DNA of 64,000 bases from Parapristionchus giblindavisi (Eukaryota; Nematoda; Chromadorea; Rhabditida; Diplogasteridae). The stretch spans positions 248,001-312,000 of the forward strand of contig CALSFV010000342.1 in assembly GCA_943737045.1 (NCBI GenBank), read 5' to 3'. Made by a program: the position numbers and the translations under genes. Under the pieces are notes generated by a model. It did no database searches and had not been told where the DNA came from. It was given only the letters and a program-made list of their open reading frames with translations. This document shows positions 43,044-57,542 of this stretch, in pieces. How positions within the stretch are numbered: the first letter of the stretch is position 1; each line of letters starts with the position of its first letter.

Positions 43044-44665
43044 CTAGCAGTGCTAGGGGCAGAGCCGAAAATTGTTTTACTTCTGAGCGTTTTATACTTT
43101 TAGTGCTTGAGGAGCATTTCGCTAGCGCGGAAGGGCGCTGCGCGCCCATCCGCCTCAATTACTCCCTTCCGTCTAGACTGCTCGAGTCGCTCAGTATCTT
43201 GTTTTCTGACTTATTAAACGATTTGTCGAAAAAATATATGAAAAATGACAACATAAAAGTATTTACTCTGAATTTTGTACGGCAAAATTACTTGGAAGCA
43301 AGCTCGACCTTTTGATTGTTTGGGGGGGACACCCCCCCAACCCCCCATTTTCTATATTGCATAACATGAAACTCATTCGTGGACTCGTTCATAAGCTTTC
43401 CGACATTTTCCGGATGTCTTAGGATCAATGTTTGTCTCAATATTATCGAAAAATGTCGTTAAACTGAATGAATGTCGCTACAGATATCAATTGAATAGTT
43501 AAGAGTCATGCATGACATAATTTCCAGCTCAGAATGACTCAAAATAACTTGTTTCATCATTCTTAGCGCAAAAAACTACCCTAGAACACTTTATTTCAGT
43601 CAGGAAAAATCAGCAAAAGTTTTGGATCGAACCGGGGTTCGAACCCGCTCGGTGATTTTAGAGTAGTACCTCTTTACCTCGACGCCATGGGTTCATTTTG
43701 TTTCTAAATATAGTCATGTTATACACCAATCGACGCGCAAAGAGTCGCGCTACAACTTTCTTTGCCATATAAAACGCGTAAAATAAAAATGAAAATAAGT
43801 TTAACCAAGAAAACTGGCAAAATCGTGTTTTCGCACCATTTCGGCGATTTTTCGCGGTATAAAGAGGTCGTGCGGAGGTGAAGTGACATACTTTTTCTAA
43901 ACCAGTTTTTCAAGCGCTACAACATGAGCATAGTTAGGTTGAATAAAAAAAGTGCGAAATTTGAGTTTTTTGAAAAAGTTTAAAATTGACCATTTTTCGC
44001 AACCGCTCAACTCGGCGAATACTACACCAAATGAGTTGGGTCCAAAAGCAAAAAGTTGCGCCTCATCGAGATGTACAATTTACTTTCAGGAGCCGGGACG
44101 CGAAAATTACATTGAATAGGTGAAAATCACGAAAAACCTACTTTAGGGATTTCTTCCGAGGCCTATTTCGTCATCACCAAGCCCGTTTCAGGACACGACA
44201 CTAGTGCCAAAAGATGCGCCGTAAAAAGTTGCTTAACATAAGTCTTAACCAGAAAAAGTTATGGGCGATTTTTTGAGTTATCATATTGCGGCATTTTGAT
44301 TTTCGCCTTTTTTTGCCCTCCGCCAACTTTGACCGCAATTCCCCGGATACCCGTGTTCGGGAAAAATCGGCAAAAATAAAAATTAGATTGCCCCAAGTCT
44401 TGTGGTCAGTTCCATACCCCAACTTGCAATTTTTGATATACTTGACACCAAGTTGCGCGCCAAAATGTGCAAAAAACCCGACATCCGTCGTTTCACCTAA
44501 AAGACGGCTCCGGATCGACTTGGGACCAGTGCCATTCGATCCGGCGTGGTCGAAAACCCCAGTAGCCGGAATCTGGTATAAAAGGCACAACGTCTTGACA
44601 AAAGAAATTTCAAAAAACCCATCGCAGTAAATTGGTCTAATTGCGATCTTTTATATAGGGGTTAA
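43044..44665 (-). repeat. Array monomer 10 (1622 bp)
   Basis: Same sequence type as monomer 4 and as the first part of monomer 14. Confidence 0.9.
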
Positions 44666-45954
44666 CTAGCAGTGCTAGGGGGATCCATAAATTGTTTTAC
44701 TTGCGAGCGTTTCATACTTTTAGCGCGGGAGGAGCATTTCGCTAGCGCGGAAGGGCGCTGCGCGCCCATCCGCCTCAATTACTCTTTATGTTGCTATAAA
44801 ATACACGTTTTCCAGCTCAAAACGAGTCAAAATATCTTGTTTCATCATTCTTAGCACGAAAAAATACCTTAGAAGACTTTTTCTCTGTATGTAAAAATCA
44901 GCAAAAGTTTTGGATCGAACCGGGGTTCGAACCCGCTCGGGGTTTTCAGAGTAGTACCTCTTTACCTCGACGCCATGGGTTAATTTTGTTTCTGAATATG
45001 GTCATATTATACACCAATCGACGCGCAAAGAGTGGGGCTACAACTTTCTTTGCCATATAAAACGCCTAAAATAATTTTTAAAATAAATTTATCCAAGAAA
45101 AATGGCAAAATCGTTTTTTTGCACCTTTTCGGCGATTTTTCGCGGTACAAAGATCTCGTGCGGAGGTGAAGAGACATAGTTTTTCTAAATCAGTTTTTCA
45201 AGCGCTACAACGTGAGCATAGTTTGGTCGAATAAAAAAGGTGCGAAATTTGAGTTTTTTGAAAAAGTTAAAAATCGGCCATATTTCGCGACCGCACAGCT
45301 CCGTGAATATTGCACCAAATGAGTTGGGTCCAAAAGCAAAAAGTTGCGCCGCGTCGAGTTTTACAATTTACTTTCAGGAGCCGGGACGCGAAAATTACGT
45401 TGAATAGGTGAAAATAGCGAAAAACCTACTTTCCGGATTTCTTCCCAGGCCTATTTCGTCATAATCCCGGGGGACAAGGCGCGTGGCGTTAGCACCAAAA
45501 GATGCGCCGTAAAAAGATGTTTAATATAAGTCTTAATCTCAAAAAGTTATAGAGCCGATTTCGAGCAATCAAATTATGCGCGCCCGATTTTTGCATTTTT
45601 TTGCTCTCCGCCAACTTCGAACGCTAATCTCGCGGCAACCCGTGATTGGGAAAAATCGGCAAAAATACGATTTGGATTGCCCCAAGTCTTGTGGTCAGTT
45701 TGATATACCAACTTTAAATTTTTGATATACTTGACACCAAGTTGCGCGCCAAAATGTGCAAAAAACCCGAGAGCCGGCGTTTCACCTAAAAGACGGCTCC
45801 GGATCGGCTCGGGACCAGTGCCATTCGATCCGGCGTGGTCGAAAACCCCAGTAGCCGGAATCTGGCATATTTCCCCCAACGTCTTGACAAAAGAAATTTC
45901 AAAAAACCTACCGCGGTAAATCGGTCGAATTGCGATCTTTTATATAGGGGTTAA
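44666..45954 (-). repeat. Array monomer 11 (1289 bp, short type)
   Basis: Second copy of monomer 7, 5836 bases further on. Confidence 0.9.
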
Positions 45955-47579
45955 CTAGCAGTGCTAGGGGGATCCATTAATTTTTTTTACTTCTGAGCGT
46001 TTCATTATTATACTTGAACCACGGGAGGAGCATTGCGCTAGCGCGGAAGGGTGCTGCGCACCCTTCCGCATAGAATGCTCTAGTCGCCAAGTATGGACAC
46101 TTTTCTCTTGTTATCTGACTTATTAGACAATTTGTCGAAAAAAATATGAAAAACGACAACATAAAACTATTTGCTTTGAATTTTGAACGGCAAAATTACT
46201 TGGAAGAAGTGAGCTTTTGATTGTTTGGGGGGGACACCCCCCCAACCCCCCATTTTCTGTATTGTATGACACAAAACACATTCGTGGACTCGTTCATAAG
46301 CTTTTCGACATTTTCCGGATGTGTTAGGATCAATGTTTGTCTCAATATTATCGAAAAATTTCGTTGAAATGAATGAATGTCGCTACAGATATCAATTGAA
46401 GCGGGGTAAGAGTTAAGAGTCATGCATGACATGTTTTCCTGATCAGAATGACTCAAAACAAGTCGTCTCATCATTCTTGGCACCAAAAATTACCCTAGAT
46501 CACCTTCTTTCAGTCAGGAAAAATCAGCAAAAGTTTTGGATCGAACCGGGGTTCGAACCCGCTCGGTGTTTTTAGAGTGGTACCTCTTTACCTCGACGCT
46601 ATGAGTTCATTTTGTTTCTAAATATAGTAATATTATACACCAATCGACGCGCAAAGAGTAGGACTACAACTTTCTTTGCCATATAAAACGCCTAAAATAA
46701 TTTTTAAACTAAATTTATTCACGAAAACTGGCAAAATCGTGTTTTCGCACCTTTTCGGCGATTTTTCGCGGCAAAAAGAGGTCGTGCGGAGGTGAAGTGA
46801 CATAGTTTTTCTAAACCAGTTTTTCAAGCGCTACAACATGAGCATTGTTAGGTTGAATAAAAAAGGTGCGAAATTTGAGTTTTTTGAAAAAGTTAAAAAT
46901 TGGCCATTTTTCGCGACCGCACAACTCCGCGAATACTAAACCAAATGAGTTGGGTCCAAAAGCAAAAAGTTGCGCCTCATCGAGTTGTACAATTGCCTTT
47001 CAGGAGCCGGGATGTGAAAGTAAAGATGAATGGGTGAAAATCGCGAAAAACCTACTTTCCGGATTTCTTCCGATGCCTATTTCGTCATCGGGAAGTATTT
47101 TTATTTGCGCGAAATTAGCACCATAAGATGCGCCGTAAAAAGTTGTTCAACATAAGTCTTTTTCCCGAAAATCGTCTGCACAGTTTTTGAGCATTTATAT
47201 TTCGGCATTTTTATTTTCGCCTTTTTTTGCCCTCCGCCATCTTTGACCGCAATTCCCCGGCTACCCGTGATTGGGAAAAATCGGCAAAAATACGATTTAG
47301 ATTGCCCCAAGTCTTGTGGTCATTCCCATACCCCAACTTGCAATTTTTGATATACTTATCACCAAGTTCTACGCCAAAATGTGCAAAAAACCCGAGAGCC
47401 GGCGTTTCACCTAAAAGACGGCTCCGGATCGGCTCGGGACCAGTGCCATTCGATCCGGCGTGGTCGAAAACCCCAGTAGCCGGAATCTGGCATATTTCCC
47501 CCAACATCTTGACAAAAGAAATTTGAAAAAACCTATCCCGGTAAATTGGTCTAATTGCGATCTTTTATATAGGGGTTAA
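45955..47579 (-). repeat. Array monomer 12 (1625 bp)
   Basis: Second copy of monomer 8, 5836 bases further on. Confidence 0.9.
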
Positions 47580-48879
47580 CTAGCAGTGCTAGGGGGATCC
47601 ATTAATTTTGTTTACTTCTGAGCGTTTTATACTTTTAGCGCGGGAGGAGCATTTCGCTAGCGCGGAAGGGCGCTGCGCGCCCATCCGCTTCAATTACTCT
47701 TTGAGAAGAGATGTGTTGCTTGTAAAATAAACGATTTCCAGCTCAAAATGAGTCAAAATAACTTGTTTCATCATTCTTAGCACGAAAAAATACCTTGGAA
47801 CACTTTTTCTCTGTCTGTAAAAATCAGCAAAAGTTTTGGATCGAACCGGGGTTCGAACCCGCTCGGTGTTTTCAGAGTAGTACCTCTTTACCTCGACGCC
47901 ATGGGTTCATTTTATATCTGAATATAGTCACATTATACACCAATCGACGCGCAAAGAGTGGGGCTACAACTTTCTTTACCATATAAAACGCGTAAAACAA
48001 ATTTGAAGATAAATTTACCTTCAAAAACTGGCAAAATAGTGTTTTCTCACCTTTTCGGCGATTTTTCGCGGTACAAAGAGGTCGTGCGGAGGTGAAGTGA
48101 CATAATTTTTCTAAATCAGTTTTTCACGCGCTACAAGATGAGCATAGTTTGGTTGAATAAAAAAGGTGCGAAATTTGAGTTTTTTGAAAATGTTAAAAAT
48201 CGACCATTTTTCGCGACCGCACAGCTCCGTGGATATCGCTCCGAATGAGTTGGGTCCAAAAGCAAAAAGTTCAGTCTCCTCGAGTTGTACAATTTAGTTT
48301 CAGGAGCCGGGACGCAAAAATTTAGTTGAGTAGGTGAAAATTGCGAAAAACCTACTTTCCGGATTTCTTCCGAGGTCTATTTCGTCATCATCCCGGGGGA
48401 CAAGATGCGCGACGTTAGCACCAAAAGATGCGCCGTAAAAAGTTGTTTAATATAAGTCTTAATCTCAAAAAATGAACGAACAGTTTTTGAGCATTCATAT
48501 TTCCCGATTTTAATTTTCGCGTTTTTTTGCTCTCCGCCAATTTTGACCGTAATTTCCCGGCTACCAGCAAATCGGAAAAATCGGCAAAAATACAATTTGG
48601 ATAGCCCCAAGTCTTATGGTCAGTTCCATACCCCAACTTGCAATTTTTGATATACTTGACACCAAGTTGCGCGCCAAAATGTGCAAAAAACCCGACATCC
48701 GTCGTTTCACCTAAAAGACGGCTCCGGATCGGCTCGGGACCAGTGCCATTCGATCCGGCGTGGTCGAAAACCCCAGTAGCCGGAATCTGGCATATTTCCC
48801 CCAACATCTTGATAGAACAAATTTGAAAAAACCTATCCCGGTAAATTGGTCTAATTGCGATCTTTTATATAGGGGTTAA
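47580..48879 (-). repeat. Array monomer 13 (1300 bp, short type)
   Basis: Second copy of monomer 9, 5836 bases further on. Confidence 0.9.
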
Positions 48880-50501
48880 CTAGCAGTGCTAGGGGCAGAG
48901 CCGAAAATTGTTTTACTTCTGAGCGTTTTATACTTTTAGTGCTTGAGGAGCATTTCGCTAGCGCGGAAGGGCGCTGCGCGCCCATCCGCCTCAATTACTC
49001 CCTTCCGTCTAGACTGCTCGAGTCGCTCAGTATCTTGTTTTCTGACTTATTAAACGATTTGTCGAAAAAATATATGAAAAATGACAACATAAAAGTATTT
49101 ACTCTGAATTTTGTACGGCAAAATTACTTGGAAGCAAGCTCGACCTTTTGATTGTTTGGGGGGGACACCCCCCCAACCCCCCATTTTCTATATTGCATAA
49201 CATGAAACTCATTCGTGGACTCGTTCATAAGCTTTCCGACATTTTCCGGATGTCTTAGGATCAATGTTTGTCTCAATATTATCGAAAAATGTCGTTAAAC
49301 TGAATGAATGTCGCTACAGATATCAATTGAATAGTTAAGAGTCATGCATGACATAATTTCCAGCTCAGAATGACTCAAAATAACTTGTTTCATCATTCTT
49401 AGCGCAAAAAACTACCCTAGAACACTTTATTTCAGTCAGGAAAAATCAGCAAAAGTTTTGGATCGAACCGGGGTTCGAACCCGCTCGGTGATTTTAGAGT
49501 AGTACCTCTTTACCTCGACGCCATGGGTTCATTTTGTTTCTAAATATAGTCATGTTATACACCAATCGACGCGCAAAGAGTCGCGCTACAACTTTCTTTG
49601 CCATATAAAACGCGTAAAATAAAAATGAAAATAAGTTTAACCAAGAAAACTGGCAAAATCGTGTTTTCGCACCATTTCGGCGATTTTTCGCGGTATAAAG
49701 AGGTCGTGCGGAGGTGAAGTGACATACTTTTTCTAAACCAGTTTTTCAAGCGCTACAACATGAGCATAGTTAGGTTGAATAAAAAAAGTGCGAAATTTGA
49801 GTTTTTTCAAAAAGTTAAAAATCGACCATTTTTCGCGACCGCACAGCTCGGCGAGTATTGCCCGAAATGAGTTCGGTCAAAAAGCAAAAAGATGCGGCAC
49901 TTCGAGTTGTACAATTTACTTTCAGGAGCCGGGACGCGAAAATTACTTTGAATGGATGAAAATTGCGAAAAACCTACTTTACGGATTTTTTCAGAAGCCT
50001 ATTTCGTCATAATCCCGGGGGACAAGGCGCGTGGCGTTAGCACTAAAAGATGCGCCGTAAAAAGTTGTTTAATATAAGTCTTAATCTCAAAAAGTTATAG
50101 AGCCGATTTCGAGCATTCATATTTGCCGATTTTGATTTTCGCGTTTTTTTGCTCTCCCCCAACTTTGACGGCAATTACCCGGCTACCCGTGATTGGGAAA
50201 AATCAGCAAAAATACGATTTAGATTGCCCCAAGTCTTGTGATCATGTTCACACCCCAACTTGCAATTTTTGATACACTTGACACCAAGTTGCGCGCCAAA
50301 ATGTGCAAAAAACCCGAGAGCCGGCGTTTCACCTAAAAGACGGCTCCGGATCGGCTCGGGACCAGTGCCATTCGATCCGGCGTGGTCGAAAACCCCAGTG
50401 GCCGGAATCTGGCATAAATCACCCAACATCTTGATAGAACAAATTTCAAAAAACCTATCCCAGTAAATCGGTCGAATTGCGATCTTTTATATAGGGGTTA
50501 A
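48880..50501 (-). repeat. Array monomer 14 (1622 bp), mosaic
   Basis: Equals monomers 4 and 10 up to about 49802, then switches to a different monomer type. The switch point lies at GAGTTTTTT, the same place where monomer 6 switches. Confidence 0.9.
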
Positions 50502-52114
50502 CTAGCAGTGCTAGGGGCAGAGCCGAAAATTGTTTTACTTCTGAGCGTTTCATTATTATACTTGAAGCGCGGGAGGAGCATTGCGCTAGCGCGGAAGGGT
50601 GCTGCGCACCCTTCCGTCAAGACTGCTCGAGTCGCCCAGTATGGACCCTTTTCTCTTGTTTTCTGACTTATTGTCGAAAAAATATATGAAAAACGACAAC
50701 ATAAAACTATTTGCTTTGAATTTTGAACGGCAAAATTATTTGGAAGAAGTTGGGGTAAGCTTTTGATTGTTTGGGGGGGACACCCCCCAACCCCCCATTT
50801 TCTGTATTACATGACACAAAACACATTCGTGGACTCGTTCATAAGCTTTCCGACATTTTCCGGATGTCTAAGGATCAATGTTTGTCTCAATATTATCGAA
50901 AAATTACGTTGAACTGAATGAATGTCGCTACAGATATCAATTGGATAGTTAAGAGTCATGTATGACATGTTTTCCTGATTAGAATGACTCAAAACAAGTC
51001 CACTCATCATTATTGGCACCAAAATTACCCTAGAACACCTTATTTCAGTCAGGAAAAATCAGCAAAAGTTTTGGATCGAACCGGGGTTCGAACCCGCTCG
51101 GTGATCTTAGAGTGGTACCTCTTTACCTCGACGCCATGAGTTCATTTGCTAATTAAACATGGTCATATTATACACCAATCGACGCGCAAAGAGTGGGGCT
51201 ACAACTTTCTTTGCCATATAAAACGCCTAAAATAATTTTTGAAATAAATTTAACCAAGAAAACTGGCAAAATCGTGTTTTTGCACCTTTTCGGCGATTTT
51301 TCGCGGTACAAAGAGGACGTGCGGAGGTGAAGAGACATAGTTTTTCTAAATCAGTTTTTCAAGGGCTACAACATGAGAATAGTTAGGTTGAATAAAAAAG
51401 ATGCGAAATTTGAGTTTTTTGAAAAAGTTTAAAATCGTCCATTATTCGCGACCGCACAGCTCCGCGAATACTAAACCAAATGAGTTGGGTCCAAAAGCAA
51501 AAAGTTGCGCCTCATCGAGTTGTACAATTTACTTTCAGGAGCCGGGGCACGAAAATTAAGTTGAATAGGTGAAAATCGCGAAAAACCTACTTTCCGGATT
51601 TCTTCCGAGGCCTATTTCGTCATAATCCCGGGGGACAAGACGCGCGGCGTTAGCACCAAAAGATGCGCCGTAAAAAGTTGTTTAATATAAGTCTTAATCT
51701 CAAAAAGTTATAGAGCCGATTTCGAGCATTCATATTTCCCGATTTTGATTTTCGCCTTTTTTTGCCCTCCGCCAACTTTGACCGGAATTTCCGGAAAAAC
51801 CGTGATTGGGAAAAATCGGTAAAAATACGAGTTAGATTGCCCCAAGTCTTGTGGTCATTTTGATATACCAACTTTTAATTTTTGATATACTTATCACCAA
51901 GTTGCGCGCCAAAATGTTCAAAAAACCCGAGAGCCGGCGTTTCACCTAAAAGACGGCTCCGGATCGACTCGGGACCAGTGCCATTCGATCCGGCGTGGTC
52001 GAAAACCCCAGTAGCCGGAATCTGGTATAAAAGGCACAACGTCTTGACAAAAGAAATTTCAAAAAACCTACCGCGGTAAATTGGTCTAATTGCGATCTTT
52101 TATATAGGGGTTAA
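50502..52114 (-). repeat. Array monomer 15 (1613 bp)
   Basis: Full-length, diverged monomer. The C/G-run hairpin has one C fewer on one side (CACCCCCCAACC). Confidence 0.85.
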
Positions 52115-54292
52115 CTAGCAGTGCTAGGGGGATCCATAAATTGTTTTACTTTTGACATGTATACTTGAAGCACGGGAGGAGCATTGCGCTAGCGCGGAAG
52201 GGTGCTGCGCACCCTTCCGCATAGAATGCTCGAGTCGCCAAGTATGGACACATTTCTCTTGTTTTCTGACTTATTAGACAATTTGTCGAAAAAATATATG
52301 AAAAACGACAACATAAAACTATTTGCTTTGAATTTTGAACGGCAAAATTACTTGGAAGAAGTTGGCGTAAGCTTTTGATTGTTTGGGGGGGACACCCCCC
52401 CAACCCCCCATTTTCTATATTTTTTTACACGAAACACATTTGTGGACTCGTTCATAAGCTTTCCGACATTTTGTGGATGTCTTAAGATCAATGTTTGTCT
52501 CAATATTATCGAAAAATTTCGTTGAACTGAATGAATGTCGCTACAGATATCAATTGAAGCGAGGTAAGAATTAAGAGTCATGCATGACATAATTTCCAGC
52601 TCAGAATGGCTCAGAACAACCTGTTTCATCATTCTTAGCACATAAAATTACCCCAGAACACTTTCTTTCGCTCGGTAAAAATCAGCAAAAGTTTTGGATC
52701 GAACCGGGGTTCGAACCCGCTCGGTGATTTTGGAGTAGTACCTCTTTACCTCTACGCCACGAATGATATTATTTACTAAACATAGTCATATTATACCCCA
52801 ATCGACGCGCAAAGAGTAGGGCTACAACTTTCTTTCCCATATAAAACGCCTAAAATAATTTTTAAAATAAATTTATCCAAGAAAACCGGCAAAAGCGTGT
52901 TTTCGCACCTTTTGAGCAAACTCGACCTTTTGATTGTTTGGGGGGGGACACCCCCCAACCCCCCATTTTCTATATTGCATGACATGAAACTCATTCGTGG
53001 ACTCGTTCATAAGCTTTCCGACATTTTCCGGATGTCTTAGGATCAATTTTTGTCTCAATGTTATCGAAAAATTGTGTTGAACTGAATGAATGTCGCTACA
53101 GATATCAATTGAAGCGGGGTAAGAGTTAAGAGTCATGCATGACATGTTTTCCTGCTCAGAATGACTCAAAATAACTTGTTTCATCATTCTTAGCACAAAA
53201 AACTACCCTAGGACACATTCTCGAGACCAGTAAAAATCAGCAAAAGTTTTGGATCGAACCGGGGTTCGAACCCGCTCGGTGATTTTAGAGTAGTACCTAT
53301 TTACCTCGACGCCATGGGTTCATTTTATTACTAAATATAGTCATGTTATACACCAATCGACGCATAAAGAGTGGGGCCACAACTTTCTTTGCCATATAAA
53401 ACGCGTAAAACAATTTTATAAATAAGTTTAACCAAGAAAACTGTCAAAATCGTGTTTTCGTACCTTTTCGGCGATTTTTCGCGGTACAAAGAGGTCGTGC
53501 GGAGGTGTACGGACATAATTTTTCTAAATCAGTTTTTCAAGCGCTACAACATGAGCATAGTTTGGTTGAATTAAAAAGGTGCGAAATTTGAGTTTTTTGA
53601 AAAAGTTTAAAATCGACCATTATTAGCGACCGCACAGCTCCGTGGATATTGCACGAAATGAGTTGGGTCCAAAAGCAAAAAGTTGCGGCTCATAGAGTTG
53701 TACAATTTACCTTCAGGAGCCGGGACGCAAAAATTAAGTTGAATAGGTGAAAATTACGAAAAACCCACTTTCCGAATTTCTTTCGAAGCCTATTTCGTCA
53801 TCATCGAGTCCGCCTAAGCACACGTCGTTAGCACCAAAAGATGCGCCGTAAAAAGTTGTTTAATATAAGTCTTAATCTCAAAAAATGAACGAACAGTTTT
53901 TGAGCATTTATAAAATGCAAATCTGATTTTCGCGTTTTTTTGCTCTCCGCCAACTTTGACCGCAATTTCCCGGCTACCAGCAAATCGGAAAAATCGGCAA
54001 AAATACAAATTAGATTGCCCCAAGTCTTGTGATCATTTTCGTATACCAACTTTAAATTTTTGATACACTTGACACCAAGTTCTGCGCCAAAATGTGCAAA
54101 AAACCCGAGAGCCGGCGTTTCACCTAAAAGACGGCTCCGGATCGGCTCGGTACCAGTGTCATTCGATCCGGCGTGGTCGAAAACCCCAGTAGCCGGAATC
54201 TGGTATAAAGCGCACAAGGTCCTGATAGAACAAATTTCAAAAAACCTACCGCGGTAAATCGGTCGAATTGCGATCTTTTATATAGGGGTTAA
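52115..54292 (-). repeat. Array monomer 16 (2178 bp), chimeric with internal duplication
   Basis: The first about 800 bases equal monomers 18 and 19. At about 52914 the sequence jumps back to the segment before the C/G-run hairpin, so the hairpin, the palindrome and the tRNA-like module occur twice (second B box at 53261). An unequal-crossover junction is the simplest explanation. Confidence 0.9.
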
Positions 54293-55919
54293 CTAGCAGT
54301 GCTAGGGGGATCCATAAATTGTTTTACTTGCGAGCGTTTTATACTTGTAGCGCGGGAGGAGCATTACGCTAGCGCAGAAGGGTGCTGCGCACCCTTCCGC
54401 ATAGACTGCTCGAGTCGCCAAGTATGGACACTTTTCTCTTGTTTTCTGACTTATTAGACAATTTGTCGAAAAAATATATGAAAAACGACAGCATAAAACT
54501 ATTTGCTTTGAATTTTGAACAGCAAAATTACTTAGAAGCAGTTGTCGTGAGCTTTTGATTGTTTGGGGGGGACACCCCCCCCCAACCCCCCATTGTCTAT
54601 ATTATATGACATGAAACTCATTCGTGGACTCGTTCATCAGCTTTCCGACATTTTCCGGATGTCTTAGGATCAATATTTGTGTCAATATTATCGAAACATT
54701 TCGTTGACCTGAATGAATGTCGCTACAGATATCAATTGAAGCGTGGTATGAGTTAAGAGTCATGCATGACATGTTTTCCAGCTCAGAATGACTCAAAATA
54801 ACTTGTTTCATCATTCTTAGCACAAAAAACTACCCTAGGACACATTCTCGAGACCAGTAAAAATCAGCAAAAGTTTTGGATCGAACCGGGGTTCGAACCC
54901 GCTCGGTGTTTTTAGAGTGGTACCTCTTTACCTCGACGCCATGGGTTCATTTTATTTCTGAATATAGTCATATTATACACCAATCGACGCGTAATGAGTG
55001 GGGCTACAATTTTCTTTGCCATATAAAACGCTTAAAATAATTTTAAAAATAAGTTTAACCAAGAAAACTGGCAAAATCGTGTTTTTGCACCTTTTCGGCG
55101 ATTTTTCGCGGTACAAAGAGGTCGAGCGGAGGTGAAGAGGCATAGTTTTTCTAAACCAGTTTTTCAAGCGCTACAACATGAGCATAGTCTGGTTGAATTA
55201 AAAAGGTGCGAAATTTGAGTTTTTTGAAAAAGTTTAAAATCGACCATTATTAGCGACCGCACAGCTCCGCGAATACTAAACCAAATGAGTTGGGTCCAAA
55301 AGCAAAAAGTTGCGCCGCATCGAGTTCTACAATTTACTTTCAGGAGCCGGGACGCGAAAATTACTTTTAATGGGTGAAAATTGCGAAAAACCTACTTTCC
55401 GGATTTTTTCCCAGGCCTATTTCGTCATCATCCCGGGGGACAAGAGGCGCGGCGTTAGTACCAAAAGATGCGCCGTAAAAAGTTGTTTAATATAAGTCTT
55501 AATCTCAAAAAGTTATAGAGCCGATTTCGAGCATTCATATTTGCCGATTTTGATTTTCGCGTTTTTTTGCCCTCCGCCAACTTTGACCGGAATTCCCGGA
55601 AAAACCGTGAATGGGAAAAATCGGCAAAAATACATATTAGATTGCCCCAAGTCTTGTGATCAGTTCCATACCCCAACTTGCAATTTTTCATACATTTAGT
55701 ATCAAGTTTAGCGCCAAAAAGTGCAAAAAACCCGAGAGCCGGCGTTTCACCTAAAAGACGGCTCCGGATCGGCTCGGGACCAGTGCCATTCGATCCGGCG
55801 TGGTCGAAAACCCCAGTAGCCGGAATCTGGTATAATCGGCACAACGTCTTGACAAAAGAAATTTCAAAAAACCCATCGCAGTAAATCGGTCGAATTGCGA
55901 TCTTTTATATAGGGGTTAA
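54293..55919 (-). repeat. Array monomer 17 (1627 bp)
   Basis: Full-length monomer with a 129-codon minus-strand frame (55455-55844). Confidence 0.9.
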
Positions 55920-57542
55920 CTAGCAGTGCTAGGGGGATCCATAAATTGTTTTACTTTTGACATGTATACTTGAAGCACGGGAGGAGCATTGCGCTAGCGC
56001 GGAAGGGTGCTGCGCACCCTTCCGCATAGAATGCTCGAGTCGCCAAGTATGGACACATTTCTCTTGTTTTCTGACTTATTAGACAATTTGTCGAAAAAAT
56101 ATATGAAAAACGACAACATAAAACTATTTGCTTTGAATTTTGAACGGCAAAATTACTTGGAAGAAGTTGGCGTAAGCTTTTGATTGTTTGGGGGGGACAC
56201 CCCCCCAACCCCCCATTTTCTATATTTTTTTACACGAAACACATTTGTGGACTCGTTCATAAGCTTTCCGACATTTTGTGGATGTCTTAAGATCAATGTT
56301 TGTCTCAATATTATCGAAAAATTTCGTTGAACTGAATGAATGTCGCTACAGATATCAATTGAAGCGAGGTAAGAATTAAGAGTCATGCATGACATAATTT
56401 CCAGCTCAGAATGGCTCAGAACAACCTGTTTCATCATTCTTAGCACATAAAATTACCCCAGAACACTTTCTTTCGCTCGGTAAAAATCAGCAAAAGTTTT
56501 GGATCGAACCGGGGTTCGAACCCGCTCGGTGATTTTGGAGTAGTACCTCTTTACCTCTACGCCACGAATGATATTATTTACTAAACATAGTCATATTATA
56601 CCCCAATCGACGCGCAAAGAGTAGGGCTACAACTTTCTTTCCCATATAAAACGCCTAAAATAATTTTTAAAATAAATTTATCCAAGAAAACCGGCAAAAG
56701 CGTGTTTTCGCACCTTTTCGGCGATTTTTCGCGGTACAAAGAGGTCGTGCGGAGGTGAAGCGACATAGTTTTTCTAAATCAGTTTTTCAAGCGCTACAAC
56801 ATGAGCATAGTTAGGTTGAATGAAAAAGGTGCGAAATTTGAGTTTTTTGAAAAAGTTAAAAATCGACCATTTTTAGCGACCGCACAGCTCCGCGAATACT
56901 AAACCAAATGAGTTGGGTTCAAAAGCAAAAAGTTGCGCCTCATCGAGTTGTACAATTTACTTTCAGGAGCCGGGACGCGAAAATTACTTTGAATGGGTGA
57001 AAATTGCGAAAAACCTACTTTCGGAATTTCTTCCGAGGTCTATTTCGTCATCATCCCGGGGGACAAGGCGCGTGGCGTTAGCACCAAAAGATGCGCCGTA
57101 AAAAGTTGTTTAATATAAGTCTTAATCTCAAAAAGTTATAGAGCCGATTTCGAGCATTCATATTTCCCGATTTTGATTTTCGCCTTTTTTTGCCCTCCGC
57201 CAACTTTGACCGGAATTTCCGGAAAAACCGTGATTGGCAAAAATCGGCAAAAATACAAATTAGATCGCCCCAAGTCTTGTGGTCATTTTTATATACCAAC
57301 TTTTAATTTTTGATATACTTATTACCAAGTTGCGCGCCAAAATGTGCAAAAAACCCGAGAGCCGGAGTTTCACCTAAAATACGGCTCCGGATCGGCTCGG
57401 GACCAGTGCCATTCGATCCGGCGTGGTCGAAAACCCCAGTAGCCGGAATCTGGCATAAAAGGCACAAAGTCTTGACAAAAGAAATTTCAAAAAACCTACC
57501 GCGGTAAATTGGTCTACTTGCGATCTTTTATATAGGGGTTAA
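55920..57542 (-). repeat. Array monomer 18 (1623 bp)
   Basis: Identical in all frames to monomer 19; the two form a perfect tandem pair. Confidence 0.9.

Larger units (their letters stand above)
38131..43966 (-). repeat. Higher-order repeat of 5836 bp, copy 1
   Basis: This block and the next (43967-49802) have the same frames at a constant offset of 5836 bases. It spans the end of monomer 6, monomers 7, 8 and 9 and the start of monomer 10. Identity begins near 38131 and stops near 49803, so it is a simple tandem duplication of four monomer lengths. Confidence 0.85.
43967..49802 (-). repeat. Higher-order repeat of 5836 bp, copy 2
   Basis: Second copy of 38131-43966. No difference was noticed between the copies, which suggests very recent duplication. 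An assembly artefact from collapsed or repeated reads must be considered. Confidence 0.85.
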
